Shown piece after piece: positions 17,906-27,135 of a stretch of 64,000 nucleotides of DNA. The notes beneath the pieces were generated by a model that saw only the letters and a program-made list of their open reading frames with translations, was not told the DNA's origin and did not search any database. This DNA is from Chersky-840 sp035532735. Lineage in GTDB: Bacteria; Actinomycetota; Acidimicrobiia; Acidimicrobiales; UBA8190. How positions within the stretch are numbered: position 1 is the first letter of the stretch; each line of letters starts with the position of its first letter. The stretch is taken from contig DATKQM010000057.1 of NCBI GenBank assembly GCA_035532735.1, forward strand, positions 33,944-97,943, given 5' to 3'. Both the position numbers and the translations under genes were made by a program.

Positions 17906-19336
17906 ATGTCACCGCAGGGGTTGCCACGGACACGACGATCCCGAGCCCGCGAGGCCCTGGCCTCACTCTTCGCTCTCGCCGTCGTTGCCGTCACCGCGCT
18001 CGGCGCGTTCGTCGCCGTCGTCGCCGTCCCGACCCGAACGGCCGCGGCAGCGGAAGTGACCCAGCCCTATGCCGGTGGAGGCGTCGTCGCGTTCGGCGAC
18101 GCTGTCACCTATGGCACCCTCACCGCCACGTTGTCATCCGCGATCACGGGCATGGCGGCGACCCCAGACGGCAAGGGGTACTGGCTGGTGGGCGCGGACG
18201 GCGGGGTCTTTGCTTTCGGCGACGCCGGCTTCTACGGGTCTCTCGGTGCGATCACGCTCAACGGGCCCATCGTGGCCATCACGCCGACCCCCGACGGCAA
18301 GGGGTACTGGCTCGCCGCGGTCGACGGCGGGGTCTTCGCCTTCGGGGACGCCGAATTCGACGGGTCGATGGGGGCCGCCACGCTCACCCGACCCATCGTG
18401 GGCATGGCGGCGACGCCCGACGGCAAGGGGTATTGGCTCGTGGCGGGGGACGGCGGGGTCTTCTCCTTCGGCGACGCCGTCTTCTACGGGTCGATGGGGG
18501 CGACACACCTCGTGGCCGGCGTCACCGGCATAGCCACCACCAAGGATGGCAAGGGCTACTGGATGGTCGCCGGCGACGGCGGGATCTTCGCCTTCGGCGA
18601 CGCCGTCTTCTACGGGTCCCTGGGCGCGAAGCCACCACCCGATTCGATCGCGGGCATGGCGGCGACCCCAGACGGCGCCGGGTACTGGATGGTGGGCAAC
18701 GGCGGAAGCGTCTATCCCTTCGGCGACGCCCAGAGCTTCGGATCGAGCGCCACGACCCAGCCCGTGGCCCCCGTCGCCGCCCTCACGCCGACGTCGGACG
18801 GCCAGGGGTACTGGTTGTTGGAGCCCGACGACTGGTCGTACTCCTTCTCGGCCTCGTCGCCCTACGCGCTGACGGTCTCCGCGGCGGTCACGGCCCTAGC
18901 CACCAGCCAGGTCGGCCCCGACCCCGACACCGCACTCGGCCCCTACTGCAACCCCTACGGGCCCTGTGAGCAATGGTGCGCGCTGTTCGTCACGTGGTTG
19001 TGGGCCCACGCCGGAATCCCAATCCCCTCGATCCCCTTCACCGGCAACATCTATGGGTGGGCCGCTGCACACGGCCGGATCCTCCCCTACGACGTCCTGC
19101 CCGCACCCGGAGACGCCGTCTTGTTCGGGACCGGGCCGGGGAGCACCGCCACCTCGGTCCATACCGGGCTCGTCGTCGAGGCATGGCCCGACGGCGCGGT
19201 GCTGACTGTCGAGGGTGACGCCGGCCCCGCGCCGTCGGGGCAGCTCGCCACGGTCATCAACGGTCCCTTCCTCATCAGGGACTCCAAGTCCTACAACGGC
19301 GTCCCCGTCTACGCCGTTGCACAACCGGTGCGCTGA
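17906..19336 (+). CDS. Secreted CHAP-domain cell-wall hydrolase with six 42-residue GYW/FGDA repeats
   Basis: 476 residues from the ATG at 17906, which gives a standard signal peptide (Arg-rich start, then FALAVVAVTALGAFVAVVAV, then small residues). Residues about 50-335 are repeats of DGKGYWLV-x-DGGVF-x-FGDA-x-FYGS. The C-terminal about 130 residues form a CHAP/NlpC-type hydrolase: C358 in EQWCALFVTWLWAHAG and H419 in VHTGLVVEAW. CHAP enzymes cut peptidoglycan peptide or amide bonds. The repeats may form a propeller-like wall-binding platform (inference). The 217-bp upstream gap is purine-rich and has no clear riboswitch. Confidence 0.85.
   Translation: MSPQGLPRTRRSRAREALASLFALAVVAVTALGAFVAVVAVPTRTAAAAEVTQPYAGGGVVAFGDAVTYGTLTATLSSAITGMAATPDGKGYWLVGADGGVFAFGDAGFYGSLGAITLNGPIVAITPTPDGKGYWLAAVDGGVFAFGDAEFDGSMGAATLTRPIVGMAATPDGKGYWLVAGDGGVFSFGDAVFYGSMGATHLVAGVTGIATTKDGKGYWMVAGDGGIFAFGDAVFYGSLGAKPPPDSIAGMAATPDGAGYWMVGNGGSVYPFGDAQSFGSSATTQPVAPVAALTPTSDGQGYWLLEPDDWSYSFSASSPYALTVSAAVTALATSQVGPDPDTALGPYCNPYGPCEQWCALFVTWLWAHAGIPIPSIPFTGNIYGWAAAHGRILPYDVLPAPGDAVLFGTGPGSTATSVHTGLVVEAWPDGAVLTVEGDAGPAPSGQLATVINGPFLIRDSKSYNGVPVYAVAQPVR
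18167..18922 (+). repeat. Six tandem repeats with exact 126-bp period
   Basis: Units begin at the GAC/GAT of the DGKGYW codons at 18167, 18293, 18419, 18545, 18671 and 18797: every spacing is exactly 126 bp (42 residues). The inner four are most alike, and the last keeps GYW but has lost FGDA. Confidence 0.9.
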
Positions 19337-19401
19337 CCTGCCCCAGAGCCCGCGCTCTCGCCGCGGTGTCGAGGGACAGACGGGCACCTAGGCTCCTCGC
19401 C

Positions 19402-20532
19402 ATGGCAACGTCCGCAGAAGACGCGGAGATCGTGCCGCATCGAAGCGACACGACTTCAACCTCGGCGTCGGTGAAGGATCTCCGGGGCCCGTCCGTTGTT
19501 CCCGGTATCGCCATCCCCGATCTTCCCGGCACCCCGGTCCTGCCCATCACGCCCGTCACGCCCGTCCAGGCACAGCAAGACGGGGCCACCCGACTGGCCC
19601 GGACCTTCGACGCCGTGGTGGTCAACGTCCGGAGCGCCTACGTGGGCCGGGACAGCACCGTGCGGCTGGCCCTGTGCTGTCTCATGGCCGAGGGCCATCT
19701 CCTGGTGGAGGACCACCCCGGGGTGGGCAAGACCACGCTGGCCAAGGCGTTGGCGCGATCGCTCGGCCTCACCTTCGGTCGAGTGCAGTTCACCGCCGAC
19801 CTTCTCCCCGCCGATGTCACCGGGGCCATGGTCTTCGACCGCGACAGTGGGCAGATCTCGTTTCGGCCCGGCCCGGTGTTCACCAACATCCTCCTCGCCG
19901 ACGAGCTGAACCGGGCCTCGCCCAAGGCCCAATCGGCGTTGTTGGAGTCAATGGAAGAGCACCAGGTCAGCGCGGACGGGGTCAGCCATCCCCTCCCGAA
20001 GCCCTTCATGGTGATCGCCACCCAGAATCCTTACGACGCGGCCGGGACCTTCCCGCTCCCCCACAGCCAACGCGACCGTTTCCTGCTCCGGCTCAGCCTC
20101 GGCTACCCCGATCGGGCCGCCGAGGACGAGCTCCTGGCCGGCACGCTCACGCGACCTGGACCCGATTCGCTGTCGGGAGTCGGCGGCGCGGATTTCCTGC
20201 ACAGCTTCGCCGGTGCCGTGGTACGGAGCCACGTGGCAGCCGAGGTGCGGGCCTATGTCCTCGACCTCATCGGCGAGACGCGATCGCACCCCGACCTCAC
20301 TGTGGGCGCCTCGCCCCGGGCCGCGTTGGCCGTGCTGCGCGCCGCGGGGGCCGTGGCGGTGTCCACGGGCCGCGACTACGTGACGCCCGACGACGTGAAG
20401 CTCGTGGCCGAGCCCGCGCTCGGGCATCGGGTCGTGGTCCATCCCGCCGCCGAGTTGGCCGGCGTCACGGCGTCGTCGACGATCGAGGAGATCATGTCGC
20501 GCATCGTCGTCCCTGTCGGCAGCTCCCGGTAG
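19402..20532 (+). CDS. MoxR-family AAA+ ATPase
   Basis: 376 residues from the ATG at 19402. The Walker A motif is in VEDHPGVGKTTLAKALA and Walker B in NILLADELNRASPK. Sensor 1 is in FMVIATQNP and the arginine-rich LPHSQRDRFLLRL follows. About 70 residues of Pro/Thr-rich leader precede the core, longer than usual. MoxR ATPases act as chaperone-like factors and are usually encoded with DUF58 and transglutaminase-type proteins, exactly as here. First gene of a three-gene operon. Confidence 0.93.
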   Translation: MATSAEDAEIVPHRSDTTSTSASVKDLRGPSVVPGIAIPDLPGTPVLPITPVTPVQAQQDGATRLARTFDAVVVNVRSAYVGRDSTVRLALCCLMAEGHLLVEDHPGVGKTTLAKALARSLGLTFGRVQFTADLLPADVTGAMVFDRDSGQISFRPGPVFTNILLADELNRASPKAQSALLESMEEHQVSADGVSHPLPKPFMVIATQNPYDAAGTFPLPHSQRDRFLLRLSLGYPDRAAEDELLAGTLTRPGPDSLSGVGGADFLHSFAGAVVRSHVAAEVRAYVLDLIGETRSHPDLTVGASPRAALAVLRAAGAVAVSTGRDYVTPDDVKLVAEPALGHRVVVHPAAELAGVTASSTIEEIMSRIVVPVGSSR

Positions 20533-20580
20533 GGCCGGTGCCGGCGGGCCCGAGCCGCCGCCGCGGCACCTGAGCCTGGC

Positions 20581-21855
20581 GTGCTGTCGACACGGGGCAG
20601 GTGGTTGGCCGTCGGGGCGTTATGTGCAGCCCTCGCCGGCCTCGTCTACGGCGTCGAGGAGTTCGTGTTCGTCGCCATTGTGATCGCCGTCCTCATGGCC
20701 TTCGGCGCGGTGTCGGTATGGTGGCGACAACTCGTGGCCCGTCGGGAGCTGCACCTGGTGGTGAAGGTCCCCATGGCCGAGCTGCCCGCCGGGCAGTCCG
20801 CCCTCGTCGAGGTCACCGTGGCCAACCGGGGCCGACGTCGACTTCCCCCCGTGGTCGTCGAGGATCCTTCCGGGCACTGGTCGGTGTCGCACCCTGGACT
20901 GGGCTCGAGCTCTGTGGCGGGGTCGCGCCACGGCGCGACGGCCGACGCGCCGGTGACCCGGGGCTTCACCGCTCTCGGGGACCGGTCGCCCTCAGCGGGG
21001 TGGCTCGGCAATGCCGGGCCGCGCCCCGACCGCCGGGCTCGGGCCGGCCTCCGACGATCGGTGTCGCACACTCGTGGGCTCCCCGACCTCGGTCCCGGTG
21101 ACGAGGTCACGTTCAAGGTCCGCGTGCCCACCCAGACGCGGGGTCTCCTCACCCTCGCCGAGCTCGGCGTGTGGTGCGAGGACCCCTTCGGTCTCCTCGC
21201 CCGGCGGGTCACCGTCGCTCCCCCCGCCCACGTGGTCGTCTACCCCATGCCCACCGAGCTCTCCCGGCAGGGGCACCCCGTCACCCTCCACGACGAGGGG
21301 CGCGACCGGTCGTCGAGATCGGGTTCGACCAACGAGCTGTCGGGCGACGAGCTCAGCGGCCTGCGGCCTTATCAACCAGGCGACCGTCTCACCCGGTTGC
21401 ACTGGCCGTCGCTGGCGCGCTCGGGCGAACTGGTCGTGCGCGAATTCCTCGAGCCCCGGGCCGGGTCGCTCGCATTGCTGGTGGACCTTCGGCCCTCGGC
21501 ACACAGCGGTGACTCGATCGAGAGGACGATCTCGCGCGCCGCGGGGTTCGGCATCGCCGCTCTCGGACGTGGCCTGAGCGTGGAGCTGTGCACGAGCACC
21601 GGCGACCGCCTGGTGGTCACCCCCGACGCCGCCGGGCGGCAAGCCATGCTGCGGGCCCTCGCCCTCCTCGGCGCCGCCAGCGCGCCCCCTGCCATCGTTC
21701 GTCGTTGGGGGAGCCGACCCACCGGCGGGGCGGTGTGGGCGACCGGGAGCGTCCTCGGCGACGACGTGGTGCTCGTCACAACCGCCGCCGGCGCCGCCGA
21801 GCGGACCTTGCCTGACTCGATCGGCCGCCAGGCCGAGACGGTCCTGGTGCCATGA
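20581..21855 (+). CDS. DUF58 domain protein (MoxR-associated)
   Basis: 424 residues from a GTG. Two N-terminal hydrophobic helices (WLAVGALCAALAGLVYGV and FVFVAIVIAVLMAFGAV). The DUF58 core is marked by ELSGLRPYQPGDRLTRLHWPSLARSGELVVREFLEP, read here around residues 256-291. The core is followed by a VWA-like fold (LALLVDLRPSAHSGDS). A GTTG... insertion rich in Arg/Ser (about 115-165) is longer than usual. It is 48 bp after moxR, and its stop overlaps the next start (ATGA). Function unknown in detail; the family is tied to envelope assembly. Confidence 0.9.
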   Translation: MLSTRGRWLAVGALCAALAGLVYGVEEFVFVAIVIAVLMAFGAVSVWWRQLVARRELHLVVKVPMAELPAGQSALVEVTVANRGRRRLPPVVVEDPSGHWSVSHPGLGSSSVAGSRHGATADAPVTRGFTALGDRSPSAGWLGNAGPRPDRRARAGLRRSVSHTRGLPDLGPGDEVTFKVRVPTQTRGLLTLAELGVWCEDPFGLLARRVTVAPPAHVVVYPMPTELSRQGHPVTLHDEGRDRSSRSGSTNELSGDELSGLRPYQPGDRLTRLHWPSLARSGELVVREFLEPRAGSLALLVDLRPSAHSGDSIERTISRAAGFGIAALGRGLSVELCTSTGDRLVVTPDAAGRQAMLRALALLGAASAPPAIVRRWGSRPTGGAVWATGSVLGDDVVLVTTAAGAAERTLPDSIGRQAETVLVP

Positions 21856-24338
21856 CCGCACTTCCTCCCTCGGCGACCGTCGGTCCATCGAAGACCGTCC
21901 CACCTCAGGTGACAGAGCGCGCCCCGGCAATCGCCCCGGACTTCTGGCTCCTGGCGGTGTCATTGGCCGCGGGCCTCGGCACAGCACGCCTCACCCAGGC
22001 GCCGAGCGCCGCGCACGTCGTCGGCCCCATCATCGCCACCGTCGTGGCCGGACACATCGGGGCCTCCCTGGCGCGGCGGTTGCGGGTCTCGGGAGGCGGC
22101 GTCGTGGTCGCCGGGGTGCTCTCGGTGGCCCTGGCCACGGTCTGGGGCCAGCTCTTCTCCGCTACGAGCCACGGCATTCCCACCGCCACCACGTGGCGGG
22201 TGTTGGCCTCGAAGTTCGACGCCGCCGGGACAGTCATCCGGTCCCACCCCACGCCGGTGCCCGCCACCCCCGGGGTCGTGTTGTGCATTGCCACCGGAGC
22301 CGGGCTCGTGGCCGTGATGGCCCGATCGCTGTGGGCCCGACAAGAAGCCCGGAACGCGGGGCCGCTCGTTGTCCTCGTCCCGAGCTTCGGGATGTTCTGT
22401 TACACGTCGCTGTTGAGCTCGCAGGTCGACCGGCTTCCGGGCGTGATCAGCTACGTCGGGTGCTGTCTCCTCTTCGTGACCGTCGCCGATCGGGCCACCC
22501 GGATCGGCGTAGTGTCGCGGCGGGTGGCGTCGGGGGTCATGGCCGGGGTCCCCGCCGTGGTGGCCGTGGCGTTGGCCATCATCGTCCCCCTCGCCGCCAG
22601 CCCGGCTCTGGCCACGTTGAAGGTGGACGCTCTGCCCTTCCCTCCACCACCGGGGGCGAACAAGGGCCTCGGGTTGGCGACGGGAAGTCCCAACGACGGG
22701 GGCGTCGGGACCGGCGGTGTCACGAGCGCGAGCCCGGGCGCCTCGGGGGTACGGGCCATCGACCTCGTCGACAACCTGAAGGCGGTCCTCGTCAACCGGA
22801 CCACCGAGACCATGTTCGCCGCCCAGTCATCGTTGCCCACCTACTGGCAGGTGGCGGTGCTCACCGACTTCGACGGGACGGCGTGGATCCCCGACCCCAC
22901 CACCGAGGCCGCCGCCCAGAGCTTCGCCCTCTCCCCGCAGAGCAAGGAGGTGGCCGGCCTCCCTGCGCTGCCCGAGCCCACCGCCACCCCGACGTTTCGT
23001 GCCCGGATCACCATCGGTGACCTCGAGAGCACGTTGTTGCCGCTGCCCCCCACGACCTACTCGGTCGACACCGACGCCGACCTCGTGCCGGGGTTCGGGG
23101 CGGTGGAGCCGGTGGAGGCCGCGCCGGGTCTGGCCTATACCGCATCGGCCCGGGTGCCGGTGAACCCGACCACGGCGACCAAGGCCACGACGATGTCGCC
23201 CCAGGTCGTCTCTGCCACCGAGCTGGCGCCCTACCTGCAGCTGCCCACCGAGCCCCCCGACGTGGTGGCACTGGCCCATCAGATCGTCGCGTCGGCCAAG
23301 GGGCCCGCCGGCGAGGCGGCCGCCTTGGCCCGGTTCTTCAACGGCGGTCGGTTCCACTACACGCTGTCGCCACCGACCACATCGGGGCCCGACGCCCTGG
23401 AGTCGTTCCTGTTCAGCACCAAGGCCGGGTTCTGTCAGCAGTTCGCAGCTGCCTACGGCGTGCTGGCCCGGATCGACGGCCTGCCCACGCGGGTGGCGGT
23501 GGGGTTCACGACCGGCGACTCCCAGGGTCGACAGCGCTACTTGATCACCGGGGCCGACGCCCATGTGTGGCCCGAGGTCTATCTGGGCCCGACCACGGGA
23601 TGGACCTCGTACGAGCCGACCCCCGCGTCCTCGGGCGAAGCTACCGGCGTGGGGGTGAACTCGGGCTCGAAGTCGAGCGCCCAGAGCTCCGGGGCCAGGT
23701 CCCCAGCCACCACCGCCTCCACCGTGGCCAGCCTCCGCCATCCCTTCTCGGCCAACGTGACGGTCCCCTCCACGCTGCCCGAGTCGGTCCGGGCCACGGC
23801 GGCCGCCACCGCCACACCTCGGGGGTCGTCTGGGGTCGCGGTGGCGATCGCGGGGGTCGTGGTGGGTGTGGTCGGGGTCGTCGCGCTGGGGGGCGTGTGG
23901 GTACGGCGCCGGATGCGAAACGGATGGGACCCTTTGGGAGCGAGGCGCGACCGCCGTCGACGGCGACGACGTCGCCCCGCCCCCGATCCGAGCGCCGAGG
24001 TGATCGCGCAGTGGCGTGACGCCGTCTCGGTGCTCGAGCGCGCCCGGCTCGGACGCCGGCCCGCCGAGACCCTGCACGAGCACGCGGCGCGCCTCCAGTC
24101 GTTGGCCGGCGCCAAGTGGTTGACCCCCTATCGGCCCATGTCCCACGAACCGACCGACGTCACCATCGACGCCGGCATCGAGGCCTACGCCACATTGGCG
24201 GAGCTGGCCGATCGGGCCAGCTACGGGTCGGGCCATTGCAGCGCCGCCGACGCGGCCGACGCCGAGAAGCTGGGTGGGGTGGTCCGGGCCGGGCTGGCGG
24301 GTGCCGGAGGCCGACGAGGCGTGCTCGTAGGGTCCTGA
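21852..24338 (+). CDS. TgpA-type transmembrane transglutaminase-like protein
   Basis: 828 residues; ATGA overlap with the DUF58 gene. The N-terminal about 260 residues hold six or more membrane helices. The outer domain has the papain-like triad C528 (AGFCQQFAAAYG), H571 (DAHVWPEVYL) and E588 (YEPTP, where many families have Asp). Another membrane helix lies at about 655-680 (VAVAIAGVVVGVVGVVALGG), then an Arg-rich cytosolic tail ending in a DUF4129-like ETLHEHAARLQSL. The moxR-DUF58-TgpA set is widespread in actinobacteria and proposed to act on envelope proteins or peptidoglycan-linked peptides. Confidence 0.9.
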   Translation: MTALPPSATVGPSKTVPPQVTERAPAIAPDFWLLAVSLAAGLGTARLTQAPSAAHVVGPIIATVVAGHIGASLARRLRVSGGGVVVAGVLSVALATVWGQLFSATSHGIPTATTWRVLASKFDAAGTVIRSHPTPVPATPGVVLCIATGAGLVAVMARSLWARQEARNAGPLVVLVPSFGMFCYTSLLSSQVDRLPGVISYVGCCLLFVTVADRATRIGVVSRRVASGVMAGVPAVVAVALAIIVPLAASPALATLKVDALPFPPPPGANKGLGLATGSPNDGGVGTGGVTSASPGASGVRAIDLVDNLKAVLVNRTTETMFAAQSSLPTYWQVAVLTDFDGTAWIPDPTTEAAAQSFALSPQSKEVAGLPALPEPTATPTFRARITIGDLESTLLPLPPTTYSVDTDADLVPGFGAVEPVEAAPGLAYTASARVPVNPTTATKATTMSPQVVSATELAPYLQLPTEPPDVVALAHQIVASAKGPAGEAAALARFFNGGRFHYTLSPPTTSGPDALESFLFSTKAGFCQQFAAAYGVLARIDGLPTRVAVGFTTGDSQGRQRYLITGADAHVWPEVYLGPTTGWTSYEPTPASSGEATGVGVNSGSKSSAQSSGARSPATTASTVASLRHPFSANVTVPSTLPESVRATAAATATPRGSSGVAVAIAGVVVGVVGVVALGGVWVRRRMRNGWDPLGARRDRRRRRRRRPAPDPSAEVIAQWRDAVSVLERARLGRRPAETLHEHAARLQSLAGAKWLTPYRPMSHEPTDVTIDAGIEAYATLAELADRASYGSGHCSAADAADAEKLGGVVRAGLAGAGGRRGVLVGS

Positions 24339-24420
24339 ATCCGGGTCTCAGACAGGCGTCGGACAGACGTCGGCGCGAGGATGAGACCGCAAGCGCCACA
24401 ACAGTCGGAGGGGTACGAAC

Positions 24421-25689
24421 GTGACGATCCCGCAGGAACTGGGCATCGACGACATCGAGCTGTCGAACCTCGAATTCTGGGACAAGCCGTGGGAGGCGCG
24501 CGAGCGGGCTTTCGCCACATTGCGGGCGCAACGCCCCATCGCCTTCTTCGAGGACCCCGAGATCGAGATAGAGACGATCGTCCCCATTCCTCCGGGCCGG
24601 GGCTACTACGCCGTGACGCGCTACGCCGATGTCGTCGAGATCAGCCGGCACCCCGAGCTGTACTGCTCAGGCCAGTCGGGCACCACCATCCTCGACATGC
24701 CGCCCGAGCTCCTCGAGTTCTTCGGGTCCATGATCAACATGGACGACCCGCGCCACGCCCGGCTGCGGCGGATCGTCTCGGCCGCCTTCAACCCGCGCAT
24801 GGTGCGGGCTGTCGAGGACAACATCGAGCAGGTCGCCGATGACCTCATCGCCACCGTGCGGGACAAAGGGGAATGCGATTTCGTCACCGAGGTGGCAGCC
24901 CGGCTTCCCCTCAAGATCATCTGCGACATGATGGGCGTGCCCGAGAGCGATTACGACAAGGTCTTCACCTGCTCGAACATCATCCTTTCCTTCGGAGACA
25001 CCGAGTACGTCCCCGAAGGCGAGGACCCGGTGCTGGCGTTCATGAACGCCGGGAACGACCTGGCCGAGCTCATGCGGGACCTGGCCGCGCACCGCGTCGA
25101 GCACCCCACCGACGACCTCACCTCGGAGCTCGTGAACGCGAACGTGGATGGCGAGGCGCTCACCGACGCCGAGCTGGCCTCGTTCTTCATCTTGTTGGTG
25201 GTCGCCGGAAACGAGACCACGCGCAATGCCATCAGCCACGGGTTGTGGGCCTTCACCGAACACCCCGACCAGCAGGCCATCTGGGCCGCTGACTTCGACA
25301 AGGTGGCCCCTACCGCCGTCGACGAGATCGTCCGGTGGGCCTCGCCGGTCATCTTCATGCGTCGGACGACAACGACGGAGACGACGTTGTCCGGGCACAC
25401 CTTCGCGGAGGGCGACAAGGTCATCTTGTTCTACAACTCGGCCAACCGCGACGAGGACGTCTTCGAGGACCCCCAGCGCTTCGACGTCTTGCGTCACCCC
25501 AACCCCCATGTCGGCTTCGGCGCCCCGGGACCGCACTTCTGTCTCGGCGCCCATCTGGCCCGGCGCGAGATCACGGTCATGTACCGCGCGCTCTTCCGCC
25601 ACCTCCCCACCATCCACGCCACAGCCGAGCCCGACCGCCTCCGGTCGAACTTCATCAACGGCATCAAGCACCTGCCATGCGCCTACTGA
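24421..25689 (+). CDS. Cytochrome P450, steroid/lipid-type (CYP125/124/142-like)
   Basis: 422 residues from a GTG. The I-helix motif VAGNETTRNAISHG, the K-helix E-x-x-R in DEIVRW and the heme ligand C374 in FGAPGPHFCLGAHLARRE are intact. Note the AP in place of the more common GG in the heme loop. The combination AGNETTRNA plus the WDKPWEARERAFATLR start is typical of P450s that oxidise steroid side chains or long methyl-branched lipids. Such enzymes start cholesterol side-chain breakdown, which fits the ipd operon to the left. Exact subfamily is not certain. No ferredoxin gene is adjacent. Confidence 0.9.
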   Translation: MTIPQELGIDDIELSNLEFWDKPWEARERAFATLRAQRPIAFFEDPEIEIETIVPIPPGRGYYAVTRYADVVEISRHPELYCSGQSGTTILDMPPELLEFFGSMINMDDPRHARLRRIVSAAFNPRMVRAVEDNIEQVADDLIATVRDKGECDFVTEVAARLPLKIICDMMGVPESDYDKVFTCSNIILSFGDTEYVPEGEDPVLAFMNAGNDLAELMRDLAAHRVEHPTDDLTSELVNANVDGEALTDAELASFFILLVVAGNETTRNAISHGLWAFTEHPDQQAIWAADFDKVAPTAVDEIVRWASPVIFMRRTTTTETTLSGHTFAEGDKVILFYNSANRDEDVFEDPQRFDVLRHPNPHVGFGAPGPHFCLGAHLARREITVMYRALFRHLPTIHATAEPDRLRSNFINGIKHLPCAY

Positions 25690-25724
25690 CGCGTGAGCAC
25701 GAGAGCACCGGTACGCTCGCCCCG

Positions 25725-26246
25725 ATGAGAGACGAGATGAGCGACGCGCCGGCGCAGGGACAGATGGGGCACGGGGTCAACCAGCGGGCCCAGATCAAGA
25801 TGACGCCCGAGGAGATCGACGCATTTCTGGGCGAACGACGGCCGGTATCGCTGTGCTCGATCAACCACGACGGATCGATCCACGCCGTGGCCATGTGGTA
25901 CGGGTTCCTCGACGGGATGCTCGCCTTCGAGACCAAGGCCAAGTCGCAAAAGGCTCAGAACCTACGGCGTAGTCCCCGCATGACGTGCATGGCAGAGGAC
26001 GGCGACTACTACGAGGAGCTGCGCGGTGTCGAGCTCGTCGGCACCGCCGAGTTCATCGACGATCCCGACCGGATGTTCGAATTGGGGATCAACCTCTTCG
26101 AGCGGTACTACGGGACCTACACCGAGGAGCTCCGCCCCTTCGTCGAGACCATGCTCAACAAGCGCGTCGTGATCGCCCTGCACGTCGAGCGGACCGTGTC
26201 ATGGGACCACCGCAAGCTCGGGCTCCCCTCCACCCGCCCGACCTGA
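25725..26246 (+). CDS. Pyridoxamine 5'-phosphate oxidase-fold flavin/F420-binding protein
   Basis: 173 residues from the ATG at 25725, 36 bp after the P450 stop, so probably co-transcribed. The split-barrel fold is visible in RRPVSLCSINHDGSIHAVAMWYGFLDGMLAF, read across residues about 44-74, and in KAKSQKAQNLRRSPRMTCMAEDG. The actinobacterial branch often binds F420 or FMN and reduces or protects against reactive compounds. The substrate cannot be read. Pairing with a P450 suggests a supporting redox role (inference). Confidence 0.8.
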   Translation: MRDEMSDAPAQGQMGHGVNQRAQIKMTPEEIDAFLGERRPVSLCSINHDGSIHAVAMWYGFLDGMLAFETKAKSQKAQNLRRSPRMTCMAEDGDYYEELRGVELVGTAEFIDDPDRMFELGINLFERYYGTYTEELRPFVETMLNKRVVIALHVERTVSWDHRKLGLPSTRPT

Positions 26247-26349
26247 GGTCTTCGAACCCGAGGCCGCCCCACCTGGCCCGCCACATCCGGCCCGTCGAGC
26301 ACTGGAACACGTTTCACTTCCGGGGAGGCCTCGGCTAGGGTCGGCGCCG

Positions 26350-27126
26350 ATGATCCTGGACCGCTTCCGCCTCACCGACCGCGCCGCCATCGTCACCGGA
26401 GCCGGGCGGGGCATCGGCGCCGCCACCGCCGTCGCCCTGGCCGAGGCGGGCGCGGATGTCGTCATCGCGGCGCGCACCGAGGAGCAACTCTTCGAGGTGG
26501 CGAAGAAGATCGAGACGGCGGGGCGCCAGGCCGTGGTGGTTCCGGCCGATCTCAACGACCTCGACGTCATGGTGCAACTCGTCGACAAGGCCACCGACGC
26601 CTTCGGTCGACTCGACATCATCGTGAACAACCACGGGGGCTGGATGCCACGCCCTCTGCTCGATGTGTCGCCGGGTCACCTCGAGCGGGCCTTCCGTTAC
26701 AACGTGAGCAGCGCCCACGCTCTGGTTCGCGCCGCGGTGCCCGCCATGATGAGCGGCGATGGGGGTGCGGTCGTCAACATCTCGTCGATGGCGGGACGGG
26801 TAGCCCCGCGGGGGTTCACCGCCTACGCCACCGCCAAGGCGGCGCTGTCGCACTACACCCGTCTGGCCGCCGCCGAGCTGGCCCCGCGCATCCGGGTCAA
26901 CGCCATCGCGGTGGGCACCATCGCCACGTCGGCGGTCGACATCGTGGTGCAGGACGCGGCCATGCTCGCCTTCATCGAGGAGACGTCGCTGGTGGGCCGC
27001 ATCGGACAGCCCGAAGACATCGCGGCATGTGTCGTCTACCTGTCGTCGCCGGCAGGCGACTTCGTGACGGGCAAGATCTTCGAGATCGACGGAGGCGCCG
27101 AGCGCCCCCAGGTCGACCTGGGCTGA
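26350..27126 (+). CDS. Short-chain dehydrogenase/reductase
   Basis: 258 residues. Cofactor motif TGAGRGIG, NNHGG (His in place of Ala in the common NNAG), catalytic Ser in NISSMAG and Tyr-x-x-x-Lys in YATAKAALSHY are all present. C-terminal SSPAGDFVTGKIFEIDGG is normal. It begins 104 bp after the PNPOx-like gene and ends 10 bp before the DapB-like dehydrogenase, so the three likely share a transcript. A steroid or hydroxy-lipid substrate is suggested by context only. Confidence 0.88.
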   Translation: MILDRFRLTDRAAIVTGAGRGIGAATAVALAEAGADVVIAARTEEQLFEVAKKIETAGRQAVVVPADLNDLDVMVQLVDKATDAFGRLDIIVNNHGGWMPRPLLDVSPGHLERAFRYNVSSAHALVRAAVPAMMSGDGGAVVNISSMAGRVAPRGFTAYATAKAALSHYTRLAAAELAPRIRVNAIAVGTIATSAVDIVVQDAAMLAFIEETSLVGRIGQPEDIAACVVYLSSPAGDFVTGKIFEIDGGAERPQVDLG

Positions 27127-27135
27127 AGAGACCCC

